NCBI GenBank assembly: GCA_046483385.1
Contig: JAWODG010000144.1
Span: 1 to 64,000 of the forward strand
Direction of reading: 5' to 3'
From: B1Sed10-231 sp046483385
GTDB lineage: Bacteria; Planctomycetota; Brocadiia; SM23-32
Length of the DNA stretch: 64,000 bases
Part shown: piece by piece, positions 31,881 to 39,677 of the stretch
Position numbering within the stretch: the stretch's first letter is position 1
How the letters are laid out: every line of letters begins with the position of its first letter
Translations under genes and position numbers: made by a program
Notes under the pieces: generated by a model
Seen by the model: only the letters and a program-made list of their open reading frames with translations
Told to the model about the DNA's origin: nothing
The model's database searches: none

Positions 31881-34364
31881 TCAGGGGCTGGCGGGCGTTG
31901 GTTCTTTGCGGTCCACTTCCGCCTTGCTCTCGTCGTTGCGGAAGGTGAACTTGTCGTCCTCGGCCCCCACGATGACGCGTCCTTCGGCGAACTCGCCGGC
32001 CAGGATGCGCTCGCTCAGGGGATCCTCCAGATACCGCTCGATGGCGCGCTTGAGGGGCCGCGCACCGAACTCGGGGTTGTAGCCCTTGTCGATGAGCAGT
32101 TCGACGGCCTCCTCGGTGACGACCAGTTCCATGTCGTGCTCGGCCAGACGGTCACGAACCTTGTCCAGTTCCAGCCGGACGATCTTCTGCAGGTCGCGCC
32201 GCGTCAGCGAGCGGAAGACGATGGTGTCGTCGATGCGGTTGAGGAACTCGGGGCGGAAGTGCTTCTCCACCTCCTCCATCAGCCGGTCCTTCATCGACTG
32301 ATAGTCGCTTTCCTCTGAGCGGCGCCGGAAGCCGAGGCCCGTGCTGTCCTTGATCACTTCCGCGCCGATGTTGGAGGTCATGATCAGCACGGTGTTGCGG
32401 AAGTCCACCCGCCGGCCGTAACTGTCGGTCAGCCGGCCGTCTTCCATGATCTGGAGTAGCATGTTGAAGACTTCGGAATGGGCCTTCTCGATCTCGTCGA
32501 ACAGGACCACCGAGTAGGGCCGGCGGCGAATCTGCTCGGTCAATTGGCCGCCTTCCTCGTAGCCCACGTAGCCGGGCGGCGCACCGACCAGCCGGGAGAC
32601 GTTGTGCTTCTCCATGTACTCGGACATGTCGATCTGGATGAGGGCGTCCTCGTCCCCGAACAGGAACCGGGCCAGGCAGCGGGCGAGCAGCGTCTTGCCC
32701 ACGCCGGTGGGTCCGATGAACAGGAAGCTGGCGACGGGCCGCCGCGGGTCCTTCATGCCGGAGCGCGAGCGGCGCACGGCGCGGCTGACGGCGTTGACCG
32801 CCTCGTTCTGGCTGACCAGCGTTTTGTGGATCTCCTCTTCCATCTCCAGCAGCCTGGCCGCCTCCTCCACCTGCATGCGGCGGATGGGTACGCCGGTCAT
32901 GCGGCAGACTATCTCGCGGATGACCTCCTCGTCCACGTCGCCGACCACTTCGCTGTCGGCTTCGGCCTCTTCCCGCTCGAACGCCTTCTTCTTCTTCTCC
33001 AGTCTGTCGATGCGATCACGCAGGCGGGCGGCGCGTTCGAAATCCTGCTCGACAACGGCCTGTTCCTTCTCCAGTTGCAGCTTGGCCAGGTCCCGCTGCA
33101 GTTCCTTCATCTCCGGCGGGGTGGTCATGCTGCGCAGGCGCACCAGCGAACATGCCTCATCGATCACGTCCAGCGCCTTGTCGGGCAGAAACCGCCCCGT
33201 AATGTAGCGCGTGGCCAGGTCCGTGGCGCTGACGATGGCCTCATCCTCGATCTGGACGTAGTGATGCTCTTCGTAGCGGTCCCGCAGGCCCTTGAGTATC
33301 TCGACGGTCTCGTCGCGGCTGGGCGGGTCCACCATGATGGTCTGGAAGCGGCGCTCCAGCGCGCCGTCCTTCTCGATGTATTTACGGTATTCGTCGGGCG
33401 TGGTGGCCCCGATGCACTGTATCTCGCCGCGCGCCAGCGCGGGTTTCAGCACGTTGGAGGCGTCGATGGCGCCCTCCGCGCCGCCCGCTCCAACCAGCGT
33501 ATGGAGTTCGTCGATAAACAGAACGACGTTCTTCGCCTTGCGCACTTCCTGCATGACGGCCTTGATGCGCTCCTCGAACTGGCCGCGGTACTTCGTCCCG
33601 GCCACCATAAGGGCCAGGTCAACCACCACGATCCTGCGGTCCCGCAGGATGCGGGGCACGTTGCCGCTGACTATGTCCTGGGCCAGTCCCTCGACGATGG
33701 CCGTCTTGCCGACCCCGGCCTCTCCCAGCAGGACGGGGTTGTTCTTCTTGCGGCGGCAGAGCACCTGGATGACGCGCTCGATTTCGTCCTCGCGCCCGAT
33801 GACGGGGTCCAGCTCGCCGCTCATGGCCTGCCGGGTCATGTCCCGGCCGAAGGAATCCAGGGCCGGTGTCTTGCTCTTCTCGCCCGATGAAGCGCGGGGA
33901 CCGGAGTCCTCCTCGTCTTCCATCGGCTCCTGCAGTTCCATGATGGCTTCTTCGATGTCTTCGACGTCAATGCCGAGGTTCAGCAGGACCTGCACGGCCA
34001 CCGAGTCCTCCTCCTGCAGCAGTCCCAGCAGCAGGTGCTCGGTGCGCACGTAGTTCTGCCCCAGCCTTTTGGCCTCCTCGGGCGCGTGCTCGAAGACGAC
34101 CTTTTGTGCGCGGGGAGTGAAGGCGAACTGTTTGCCCCCGGAGACGGGCTCGCCCCCTCCGCGAACGAGCTTCTCTATCTCAATCCGCGCCCGGTTCGGC
34201 TCGATGCCCAGCCGCTGCAGCGCAGTGGCCGCGGTCCCCGTGCCTTCGCACAGCAAGCCCAGCAGCAGGTGCTCGGTCCCGATGTACTGGGTACCCATCC
34301 GCTGGGCTTCCTGGTGGGCGTAGTTGATGACCTTCTTGGTCTTGTCGGTGAATTTATCGTACAT
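31881..34364 (-). CDS. clpC: ATP-dependent Clp protease ATP-binding subunit ClpC
   Basis: 827 residues, typical. Two Clp_N repeats (about 3-75 and 78-140), first AAA+ domain with LLGEAGVGKT (Walker A, about 213-221), a UVR-type coiled segment around 415-450 (LEKEQAVVEQDFERAARLRD), and second AAA+ domain with FIGPTGVGKT, followed by DMSEYMEKHNVSRLVGAPPG. ClpC unfolds substrates for ClpP, and in bacteria with McsB it recognises arginine-phosphorylated proteins. Gene order mcsA-mcsB-clpC matches Firmicutes. Confidence 0.96.
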   Translation of the reverse strand: MYDKFTDKTKKVINYAHQEAQRMGTQYIGTEHLLLGLLCEGTGTAATALQRLGIEPNRARIEIEKLVRGGGEPVSGGKQFAFTPRAQKVVFEHAPEEAKRLGQNYVRTEHLLLGLLQEEDSVAVQVLLNLGIDVEDIEEAIMELQEPMEDEEDSGPRASSGEKSKTPALDSFGRDMTRQAMSGELDPVIGREDEIERVIQVLCRRKKNNPVLLGEAGVGKTAIVEGLAQDIVSGNVPRILRDRRIVVVDLALMVAGTKYRGQFEERIKAVMQEVRKAKNVVLFIDELHTLVGAGGAEGAIDASNVLKPALARGEIQCIGATTPDEYRKYIEKDGALERRFQTIMVDPPSRDETVEILKGLRDRYEEHHYVQIEDEAIVSATDLATRYITGRFLPDKALDVIDEACSLVRLRSMTTPPEMKELQRDLAKLQLEKEQAVVEQDFERAARLRDRIDRLEKKKKAFEREEAEADSEVVGDVDEEVIREIVCRMTGVPIRRMQVEEAARLLEMEEEIHKTLVSQNEAVNAVSRAVRRSRSGMKDPRRPVASFLFIGPTGVGKTLLARCLARFLFGDEDALIQIDMSEYMEKHNVSRLVGAPPGYVGYEEGGQLTEQIRRRPYSVVLFDEIEKAHSEVFNMLLQIMEDGRLTDSYGRRVDFRNTVLIMTSNIGAEVIKDSTGLGFRRRSEESDYQSMKDRLMEEVEKHFRPEFLNRIDDTIVFRSLTRRDLQKIVRLELDKVRDRLAEHDMELVVTEEAVELLIDKGYNPEFGARPLKRAIERYLEDPLSERILAGEFAEGRVIVGAEDDKFTFRNDESKAEVDRKEPTPASP

Positions 34365-34374
34365 CTATCTCGCC

Positions 34375-35424
34375 TTAACTGCTTGCCAGTTTTTCTTTTA
34401 CGTAATCGGCTCTCAGCTCGTTCCTGACGGATGTATCCAGGAGTCTACCATTCATTGTCTGCAAATGGGCCGGCAAAGTCAAGAGTAACAGGTCGTTGAC
34501 GGTCTCCGGACGCGTCCGGTCCAAGACCTCCAGTTCCACCCCCAGTTTGACCTGGGACAGGAGGCTCAGCGTCTCCTCCGAGGAGATCGCCGAAGCGGAA
34601 CTGAGCAGCCGGAACGCCCGCAGGATGCGCCCCCGGAACTCCTCCCGGTGGTTGGCGCGCAGGTCTTCCCGGGCCTCCCGCTCCATCACCACCAGCTCAC
34701 GGGCGGCGTCGGTGACCGAATCCAGTATCTCGTCCTCGCTCACACCGAGCGTCACCTGGTTGGATATCTGATAGAAGTCGCCCGCCCCGTGCGTGCCTTC
34801 CCCGTAGACGCCCCGCAGGGCCAGGTTGTTGGTCTCGGACAGCTCGATCACGCGCTGCATCTGCTGGAGCATAGCCAGCCCGGGCAGGTGCAGCATGACC
34901 CCGGCCCGCAGGCCGGTTCCCACGTTCGTCGGGCACGCGGTGAGGTAGCCGAACTCGGGCGAGAAGCCGTAAGCAATCCTCTCCGCCAGCGCATCGTCGA
35001 AGCGGTCCGCCTCCTCCCACGCCTCCTCCAGTCGCAGGCCGCCGCGCATAAACTGCATGCGCAGGTGGTCTTCCTCGTTGACCATGATGCTGACGCGCTC
35101 GGCCTCGTCGAAGGCCACGCCCCGCACCCAGTCGGCCTCGGCGTGCTGGCTGCTGATGAGCCTCCGCTCCAGCAGAAGGTCCAGCAGGAGCTGGTCCAGT
35201 TGCTGCAGTTCCACGTAGTGGAGGGCCGGCTCTACGTCGGGAGCCATCAGGGCGTCGCGCAGCAGGCTTTCGACCCGGGCCCGCTCCTTCTCGGATGCCT
35301 GCGCCACAAACGGAGCGCCCTCGACGTTTCGGGCCAGCCGCACACGGCTGCTGACGACGACGTCCCCTTCCGGGCCGCCCCGCAGCCACTCGACCAGCCT
35401 ACTCTGGAGATTCGCCAGGTTCAT
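34375..35424 (-). CDS. mcsB: Protein arginine kinase McsB
   Basis: 349 residues. Guanidino-kinase-like catalytic fold: VVVSSRVRLARNVEGAPF at 22-39, YGFSPEFGYLTACPTNVGTGLRAG (conserved Cys and nucleotide contacts) and ALRGVYGEGTHGAGDFYQIS. McsB phosphorylates arginines and marks proteins for ClpC. It overlaps mcsA by 26 bases and is 10 bases upstream of clpC. Confidence 0.94.
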   Translation of the reverse strand: MNLANLQSRLVEWLRGGPEGDVVVSSRVRLARNVEGAPFVAQASEKERARVESLLRDALMAPDVEPALHYVELQQLDQLLLDLLLERRLISSQHAEADWVRGVAFDEAERVSIMVNEEDHLRMQFMRGGLRLEEAWEEADRFDDALAERIAYGFSPEFGYLTACPTNVGTGLRAGVMLHLPGLAMLQQMQRVIELSETNNLALRGVYGEGTHGAGDFYQISNQVTLGVSEDEILDSVTDAARELVVMEREAREDLRANHREEFRGRILRAFRLLSSASAISSEETLSLLSQVKLGVELEVLDRTRPETVNDLLLLTLPAHLQTMNGRLLDTSVRNELRADYVKEKLASS

Positions 35425-35947
35425 CCTGTTCGCTTTCCAACTCGTTGACGCGGTCCCTTATCCGGGCGGCGGCCTCGTAGTCCTCGCGCTCTACCGCCCT
35501 TTCCAGTTTCCGGTTCAGAGAACGCAGTTTGCTGGCGATGACAGCCTGCCGTCCCGCCTGCGGCGGCACTTTGCCGCAGTGGCGTGTGGCCCCGTGAACC
35601 TGATCCAGCAGGCTCTCCAGGGGCTCGGCGAACGCCTCGTAATCGTAAGGGCAGCCCAGAACCCCCCGCTGTCGGAACTCCAGGTAGCTGACCCCGCATC
35701 TCGGGCAGGTCTTCTGGCTCAACTCTTTGAACTCGGGCGAGACGGCGGCCAGTATCTGGGCGAAGAACTCGCCGGGCGATACCATCTTCTTCCCCTCCTG
35801 CCTGGCATAGCATTCTTCGCACAGATGGCGCTGCACTTTCTCACCGTCCACGAACTCCGTCACGTGCACGGTGGCGCGCTCCTCCCCGCATTCCTCGCAC
35901 AGCGGGCCGCGGCGCTCCGGCGCCTCCTCTTCGTCTTCGGCGCTCAT
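35399..35947 (-). CDS. mcsA: McsA-like zinc/UVR protein, McsB activator
   Basis: 182 residues. Two zinc-binding groups: LCEECGEER paired with HLCEECYAR, and TCPRCGVSYLEFR; then a linker and a C-terminal UVR motif (LNRKLERAVEREDYEAAARIRD). McsA homologues activate McsB. It is somewhat longer than the Firmicutes protein in its middle (KKMVSPGEFFAQILAAV). Overlaps queD by four bases (ATGA) and mcsB by 26. Confidence 0.9.
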   Translation of the reverse strand: MSAEDEEEAPERRGPLCEECGEERATVHVTEFVDGEKVQRHLCEECYARQEGKKMVSPGEFFAQILAAVSPEFKELSQKTCPRCGVSYLEFRQRGVLGCPYDYEAFAEPLESLLDQVHGATRHCGKVPPQAGRQAVIASKLRSLNRKLERAVEREDYEAAARIRDRVNELESEQDEPGESPE

Positions 35948-36369
35948 CTTATACTTTCCCCTATATGCGGCTCAGGCGTGTAGCACGCGCTGCACCGCTC
36001 TGATTCCCAGCAACGGACGTGCCGAACGCTGACATTCTCGGGTAGCTTCGGCGCCAGGTTCTCGGCCACGAAACGGCAGAGGTTCTCGGTGGTCGGATTC
36101 CAGCGGTCGAAGGGCGGAACTTCGTTCAGGTACTTGTGGTCAAGACGGCTCAGGACCTCCTTCAGGGCTGCCTTGAGGTCCCTGAAGTCCACCACCATGC
36201 CCATGCGGTCGAGTTCGTTCGCGGCGACCTGCACCTGCACGCGCCAGTTGTGGCCGTGCAGATTCTCGCACTCACCCTGGTATTCCCTCAGGTTGTGCGC
36301 CGCCGCGAAGTCACCTTCGATGGTCAGTTCGTACACTTCCCGACTCCTTTCCGCCGGCGTTGCCGGCAA
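35944..36369 (-). CDS. queD: 6-carboxy-5,6,7,8-tetrahydropterin synthase
   Basis: 141 residues. PTPS/QueD fold: FAAAHNLREYQGECENLHGHNW supplies zinc His plus the catalytic Cys (GEC), VVDFRDLKAALKEVLSRLDHKYLNE supplies the next His/Asp, and RCWESERCSACY near the end a Glu. It makes CPH4 for queuosine or 7-deazaguanine biosynthesis. Unusually it leads the mcsA-mcsB-clpC operon, where Firmicutes carry ctsR. Start is ATG 36369. Confidence 0.9.
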   Translation of the reverse strand: MPATPAERSREVYELTIEGDFAAAHNLREYQGECENLHGHNWRVQVQVAANELDRMGMVVDFRDLKAALKEVLSRLDHKYLNEVPPFDRWNPTTENLCRFVAENLAPKLPENVSVRHVRCWESERCSACYTPEPHIGESIR

Positions 36370-36386
36370 CCTCGACCCGCAATTCC

Positions 36387-36415
36387 ATTCTATTTGGCGT
36401 GCCGCGGAGCGTCAA
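36387..36415 (-). promoter_or_regulatory. Promoter of the queD-mcsA-mcsB-clpC operon
   Basis: Minus strand: TTGACG at 36415-36410, 17-bp spacer, TAGAAT at 36392-36387, about 18 bases before queD. Good sigma70 match. No CIRCE- or CtsR-type repeat is visible around it. Confidence 0.7.
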
Positions 36416-36459
36416 GGCGGTGGAGCGCCGCGCGCACCCCGGCAGGCGCACTGCGGCAG

Positions 36460-36488
36460 TTGCAGCCGCCCTGTCGCTGCTGTAGAGT
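36460..36488 (+). promoter_or_regulatory. Probable promoter of the metallophosphoesterase gene
   Basis: TTGCAG at 36460-36465, 17-bp spacer, TAGAGT at 36483-36488. It is divergent from the queD promoter with 45 bases between the two -35 boxes. Confidence 0.55.
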
Positions 36489-36545
36489 GAAGCCTCTTTG
36501 CGCACGAACCTGGGCCACGCAGCCGGGAGCTTTCCGCGGAATCCC

Positions 36546-37289
36546 ATGATAGCCATCATCTCCGACGTCCACGGCAACCTGGAGGCGCTGACCGCCGTCC
36601 TTGACCGGATCGGCGGCGCCCGGACCATCTACTGCGCCGGCGACATCGTGGGCTACGGGCCCAATCCCAATGAATGCTGCCGGCTGCTGCGCGAGCACGA
36701 CGTGCAGTGCGTGAGGGGCAATCACGACCACATCTGCGCCACCCTCGAGGACGGCGAGCCGGCAGGCAAGGAGGCGAAGAAGTCCTTCCAGTGGACCCAT
36801 GAGCAGCTAACGGACGAGAACATCGAATGGCTGCGCTCCCTGCCCCTGCAGTTGGACGTGGACGGCATGAGCATGGTGCACGGCGCCCCCGGCTCCCGGC
36901 GGGAGAACCTCCACGCCTACGTGCTGGACTACTACTACAGCGACGAGCGATACGAGGCACTGCTGGAGCAGGTGCCGGGCAAACGATTAGTGTTGGGGCA
37001 CACCCACATCGCCCTGTCGCACGGGGTCAACAGCCGGATACTGAACCCCGGCAGCGTGGGCCAACCGCGCGACGGGGACTGGAGGGCCTCCTACGCGACC
37101 ATCGAGGACATCCGCTACGGCTTCCGCTTCGTCCCTTCGCTGAAGGCCAGCTTCAGCATGACACCCGACGTAGTACATTTCCATCGGGCGGAGTACGATA
37201 TGGAGGAAACGGCCCGGAAGATCGAAGAGCAAACGGACCTGCCCTCCCGGCTGGTGAAGATGCTGCGCCACGGGGGGCTGCACGTTTGA
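36546..37289 (+). CDS. YfcE/MJ0936-like metallophosphoesterase
   Basis: 247 residues from ATG 36546. Calcineurin-like motifs: IISDVHGNLEAL (metal Asp and His), CAGDIVGYGPNP, VRGNHDHIC (GNHD/E), MVHGAPGSRREN and LGHTHIALSH, closing with ILNPGSVGQPRDGD. The layout is that of bacterial DNA/phosphodiester or diadenosine-type phosphatases; the substrate is not known. Single gene, divergent from the queD operon. Confidence 0.88.
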   Translation: MIAIISDVHGNLEALTAVLDRIGGARTIYCAGDIVGYGPNPNECCRLLREHDVQCVRGNHDHICATLEDGEPAGKEAKKSFQWTHEQLTDENIEWLRSLPLQLDVDGMSMVHGAPGSRRENLHAYVLDYYYSDERYEALLEQVPGKRLVLGHTHIALSHGVNSRILNPGSVGQPRDGDWRASYATIEDIRYGFRFVPSLKASFSMTPDVVHFHRAEYDMEETARKIEEQTDLPSRLVKMLRHGGLHV

Positions 37290-37460
37290 GGCGGCCGCCC
37301 ATGGGAGAGGCCCCCCGAAACCCCGTTCGTGGCTAAGGCGCGCGAAAAGTCAGATCGCGAGCCGCCGGCCACATAGCAGGTAGTGTACTGACCCCCGCTC
37401 CCGCAGCCGGCCAACCCCTGCCGGAGGATGGAGACGTGGACATGGCCCGGCAGCAATCGC

Positions 37461-37901
37461 TCAGCCGGAGCGGCTGTACCGGCCTTTCAGGACCACCTCG
37501 GCCATCACGTGCCCCTCCATAGCGCGGGAGAGCTGCTTCTTGTCGGCGCCCTCGGCCAGGTCCAGCTCCTCGTCCAACGCGTAGAGTTTGAACCGGTAGG
37601 TGTGGGTGCCGCTCGGCGGACACGGCCCTCCGTAGCCCAGCCGGCCGAAATCGGTCTTACCCTGAACGCCTTCGGGCTCGGTCCCTTCGGGTATTTCGGT
37701 GGTGTCCGCCGGGATGTTCCACACCAGCCAGTGGTCGAACGTTCCCATCGGCGCATCGGGATCGTCCATGACGAGTGCCAGCGCCGCCGCGTCATCGGGC
37801 ACGTCCGCAATCTGGAGCGGCGGGGATACGTCGTCGCCGTCGCAGGTGTACCTGGCGGGGATGCTTCCGCCGCCGGCGAACGCGGGACTGGAAAGTTTCA
37901 T
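37461..37901 (-). CDS. YbhB/YbcL-family PEBP-like protein
   Basis: 146 residues from ATG 37901, which follows the strong ribosome site AAGGAGGGGG; the open frame reaches further upstream. Raf-kinase-inhibitor/PEBP fold: PARYTCDGDDVSPPLQ, ALVMDDPDAPMGTFDHWLVWNIP (ligand-binding DDPD...HW) and GYGGPCPPSGTHTYRFKLYAL. The family binds anionic small ligands; bacterial roles are poorly known. No signal peptide. Single gene. Confidence 0.92.
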   Translation of the reverse strand: MKLSSPAFAGGGSIPARYTCDGDDVSPPLQIADVPDDAAALALVMDDPDAPMGTFDHWLVWNIPADTTEIPEGTEPEGVQGKTDFGRLGYGGPCPPSGTHTYRFKLYALDEELDLAEGADKKQLSRAMEGHVMAEVVLKGRYSRSG

Positions 37902-38051
37902 GGCTCTGCCCCCTCCTTCGGTCACCGAAGTTACGATGAACATGGATAGACGGAGTGCAGGTGAAGCATCTGCCCCCTCTTCTTCCTGGATTATAGGGGC
38001 CGGTTTCGGGCTCGTCAAAGCGTCCTAAGTCAGGTTCCGGCGCGTTCGCGT

Positions 38052-39557
38052 TCAGCGCGCATGGTCCACGATGGCGCGGCAGATGCCGTCGACCGTCTCG
38101 CGCATGGAGTAGCTGCCCGGGGGATTCTCCGGATCGGTCACGAGGATGGAGAACGCGACCTCCACCCCACTGCGGGCGGTGGCGTATCCGCTCAGCGCCC
38201 CGACCCCGTTCAAATATCCGGTCTTGGCGCGCACGCTGCCCCGGTAGGGCGGATCGGTGAGCCGGGCGTGCAGCGTGCCCGGCTGTCCGGGACGCGCCAG
38301 CAGGGAGGCGAACAGTTCCCCCCGCGGCGACCGGCGCATCCGCAGAAGCAGAGTCGTGAGCGTGGCCGGCGACAGGAGGTTCTCCCGTGAGAGGCCGCTG
38401 CCGTCATCGAGGTGAAACTCGTGGGCCTGCACGCCCATCTCGGCCAGAAGTGCGGCCGCGCGGGCCAGTCCGGTCTCCCACGAGCCGTGGCCGTCCGATT
38501 CCGCGCCGACGGTCTTGATGATCTGTTCCGCGTAGTGATTATGGCTGCGCTGCACGGCGGTGCGCAGGACCGGCAGCATGGGGGTCCGGCGTTCGGCCAG
38601 GAGCCGGGCGTTGCGCCAGCGCCCACGCTCGTCGGAGGGCGCCAGCCGCACGGTCCCGTCCAGCCGTATGCCTTCCCGCTGGAGGACGTACGCCAGCGTG
38701 GAGGCGGCATAGAGGGAGGGCTCGGGCACCGTGACCCGATGGGAGTAGCCGGATGAACCGAGACGGACGTTGCCGCCTACGCGAACGGTCCGGCTGCCGG
38801 CCCGCCGCGCGAACCATATGACGTGTCGCTGTGCGGCCGTCTCGCAGGTGATATCCAGTTTGACAGGGGCCACGGGCGGGTCCAGACTAACCTGGGCCTC
38901 CTGGCCCGCGGAGACCCCTGGCTCCACTGTCACCATCACGCAGTTGTCGTTGATGGAGAGGGCCGAGACGGGCGGGAAGTACCACTTCCACGCCTGCTGC
39001 TCCGACCAGTTCGGATGATAGTACGTTTGATCGAAGAGCAGATCGTCCCCCACCACATCTCCGGTCACGCGCGTGATGCCGCGGGACTTCATTCGGCCGG
39101 CCCAGCGTGCGAAGACGGTGGCGGCGTCCTCTTCATCGTAGCGCCCGCCGATGGTCGGGTCACCTCCCCCGCGCAGGATGATGTCCCCGTGCAGTGCTCC
39201 GGAGCGGACCGGCCCGGCCGCGTAGAGGCCGGTGGAAAACTCGTAATCCGGCCCCAGCACCTGGAGCGCGGTCGCCGCCATGATAAGTTTCTGGTTGGAG
39301 GCGGCGATGAAGCTCTCGGTGGCCCGGTGGGAGTAGATGACCCTGCCGCTGGCGGCGGCCACCACGTGCACGCCGATGCGGGCGCCCCGGCGGCGCGGGT
39401 CCGACGCCGTCTGCTGCACGACGCGGCCGATGCTTTGAGCGCCCGCAAGGCGCACCGGCAGCAGCAGCGCCACGACCAGCAGCAGCGGGAGGCGCAGTCT
39501 CTCCACACGCGCGAACATCCGATAGCATTCCCTGAAGAAGTCCGACGGTTCCCCCAT
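38052..39557 (-). CDS. dacB: D-alanyl-D-alanine carboxypeptidase/endopeptidase (PBP4, S13)
   Basis: 501 residues. N-terminal hydrophobic signal segment (about 20-40, LRLPLLLVVALLLPVRLAGA); an internal ATG 39518 may be the real start. Active-site motifs in order: ASNQK (Ser87-x-x-Lys90), SHNHYAEQ (S-x-N) and VRAKTGYLNGV (KTG). The long insert between the first two motifs is normal for S13 enzymes. Acts in the periplasm trimming or cleaving peptidoglycan cross-links. Divergent from the RNase R gene with about 120 bases between. Confidence 0.93.
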   Translation of the reverse strand: MGEPSDFFRECYRMFARVERLRLPLLLVVALLLPVRLAGAQSIGRVVQQTASDPRRRGARIGVHVVAAASGRVIYSHRATESFIAASNQKLIMAATALQVLGPDYEFSTGLYAAGPVRSGALHGDIILRGGGDPTIGGRYDEEDAATVFARWAGRMKSRGITRVTGDVVGDDLLFDQTYYHPNWSEQQAWKWYFPPVSALSINDNCVMVTVEPGVSAGQEAQVSLDPPVAPVKLDITCETAAQRHVIWFARRAGSRTVRVGGNVRLGSSGYSHRVTVPEPSLYAASTLAYVLQREGIRLDGTVRLAPSDERGRWRNARLLAERRTPMLPVLRTAVQRSHNHYAEQIIKTVGAESDGHGSWETGLARAAALLAEMGVQAHEFHLDDGSGLSRENLLSPATLTTLLLRMRRSPRGELFASLLARPGQPGTLHARLTDPPYRGSVRAKTGYLNGVGALSGYATARSGVEVAFSILVTDPENPPGSYSMRETVDGICRAIVDHAR

Positions 39558-39677
39558 TCTGGCGGAACGGACGCAGTCTTTTCAAACGGGCACCTCACGA
39601 TGAAATCGTTGCGCCATGCTGTACAATAAGAAGTGCAGACATGATCAGCCCATCCAACTCAGGCCGGGGACCGCGCA

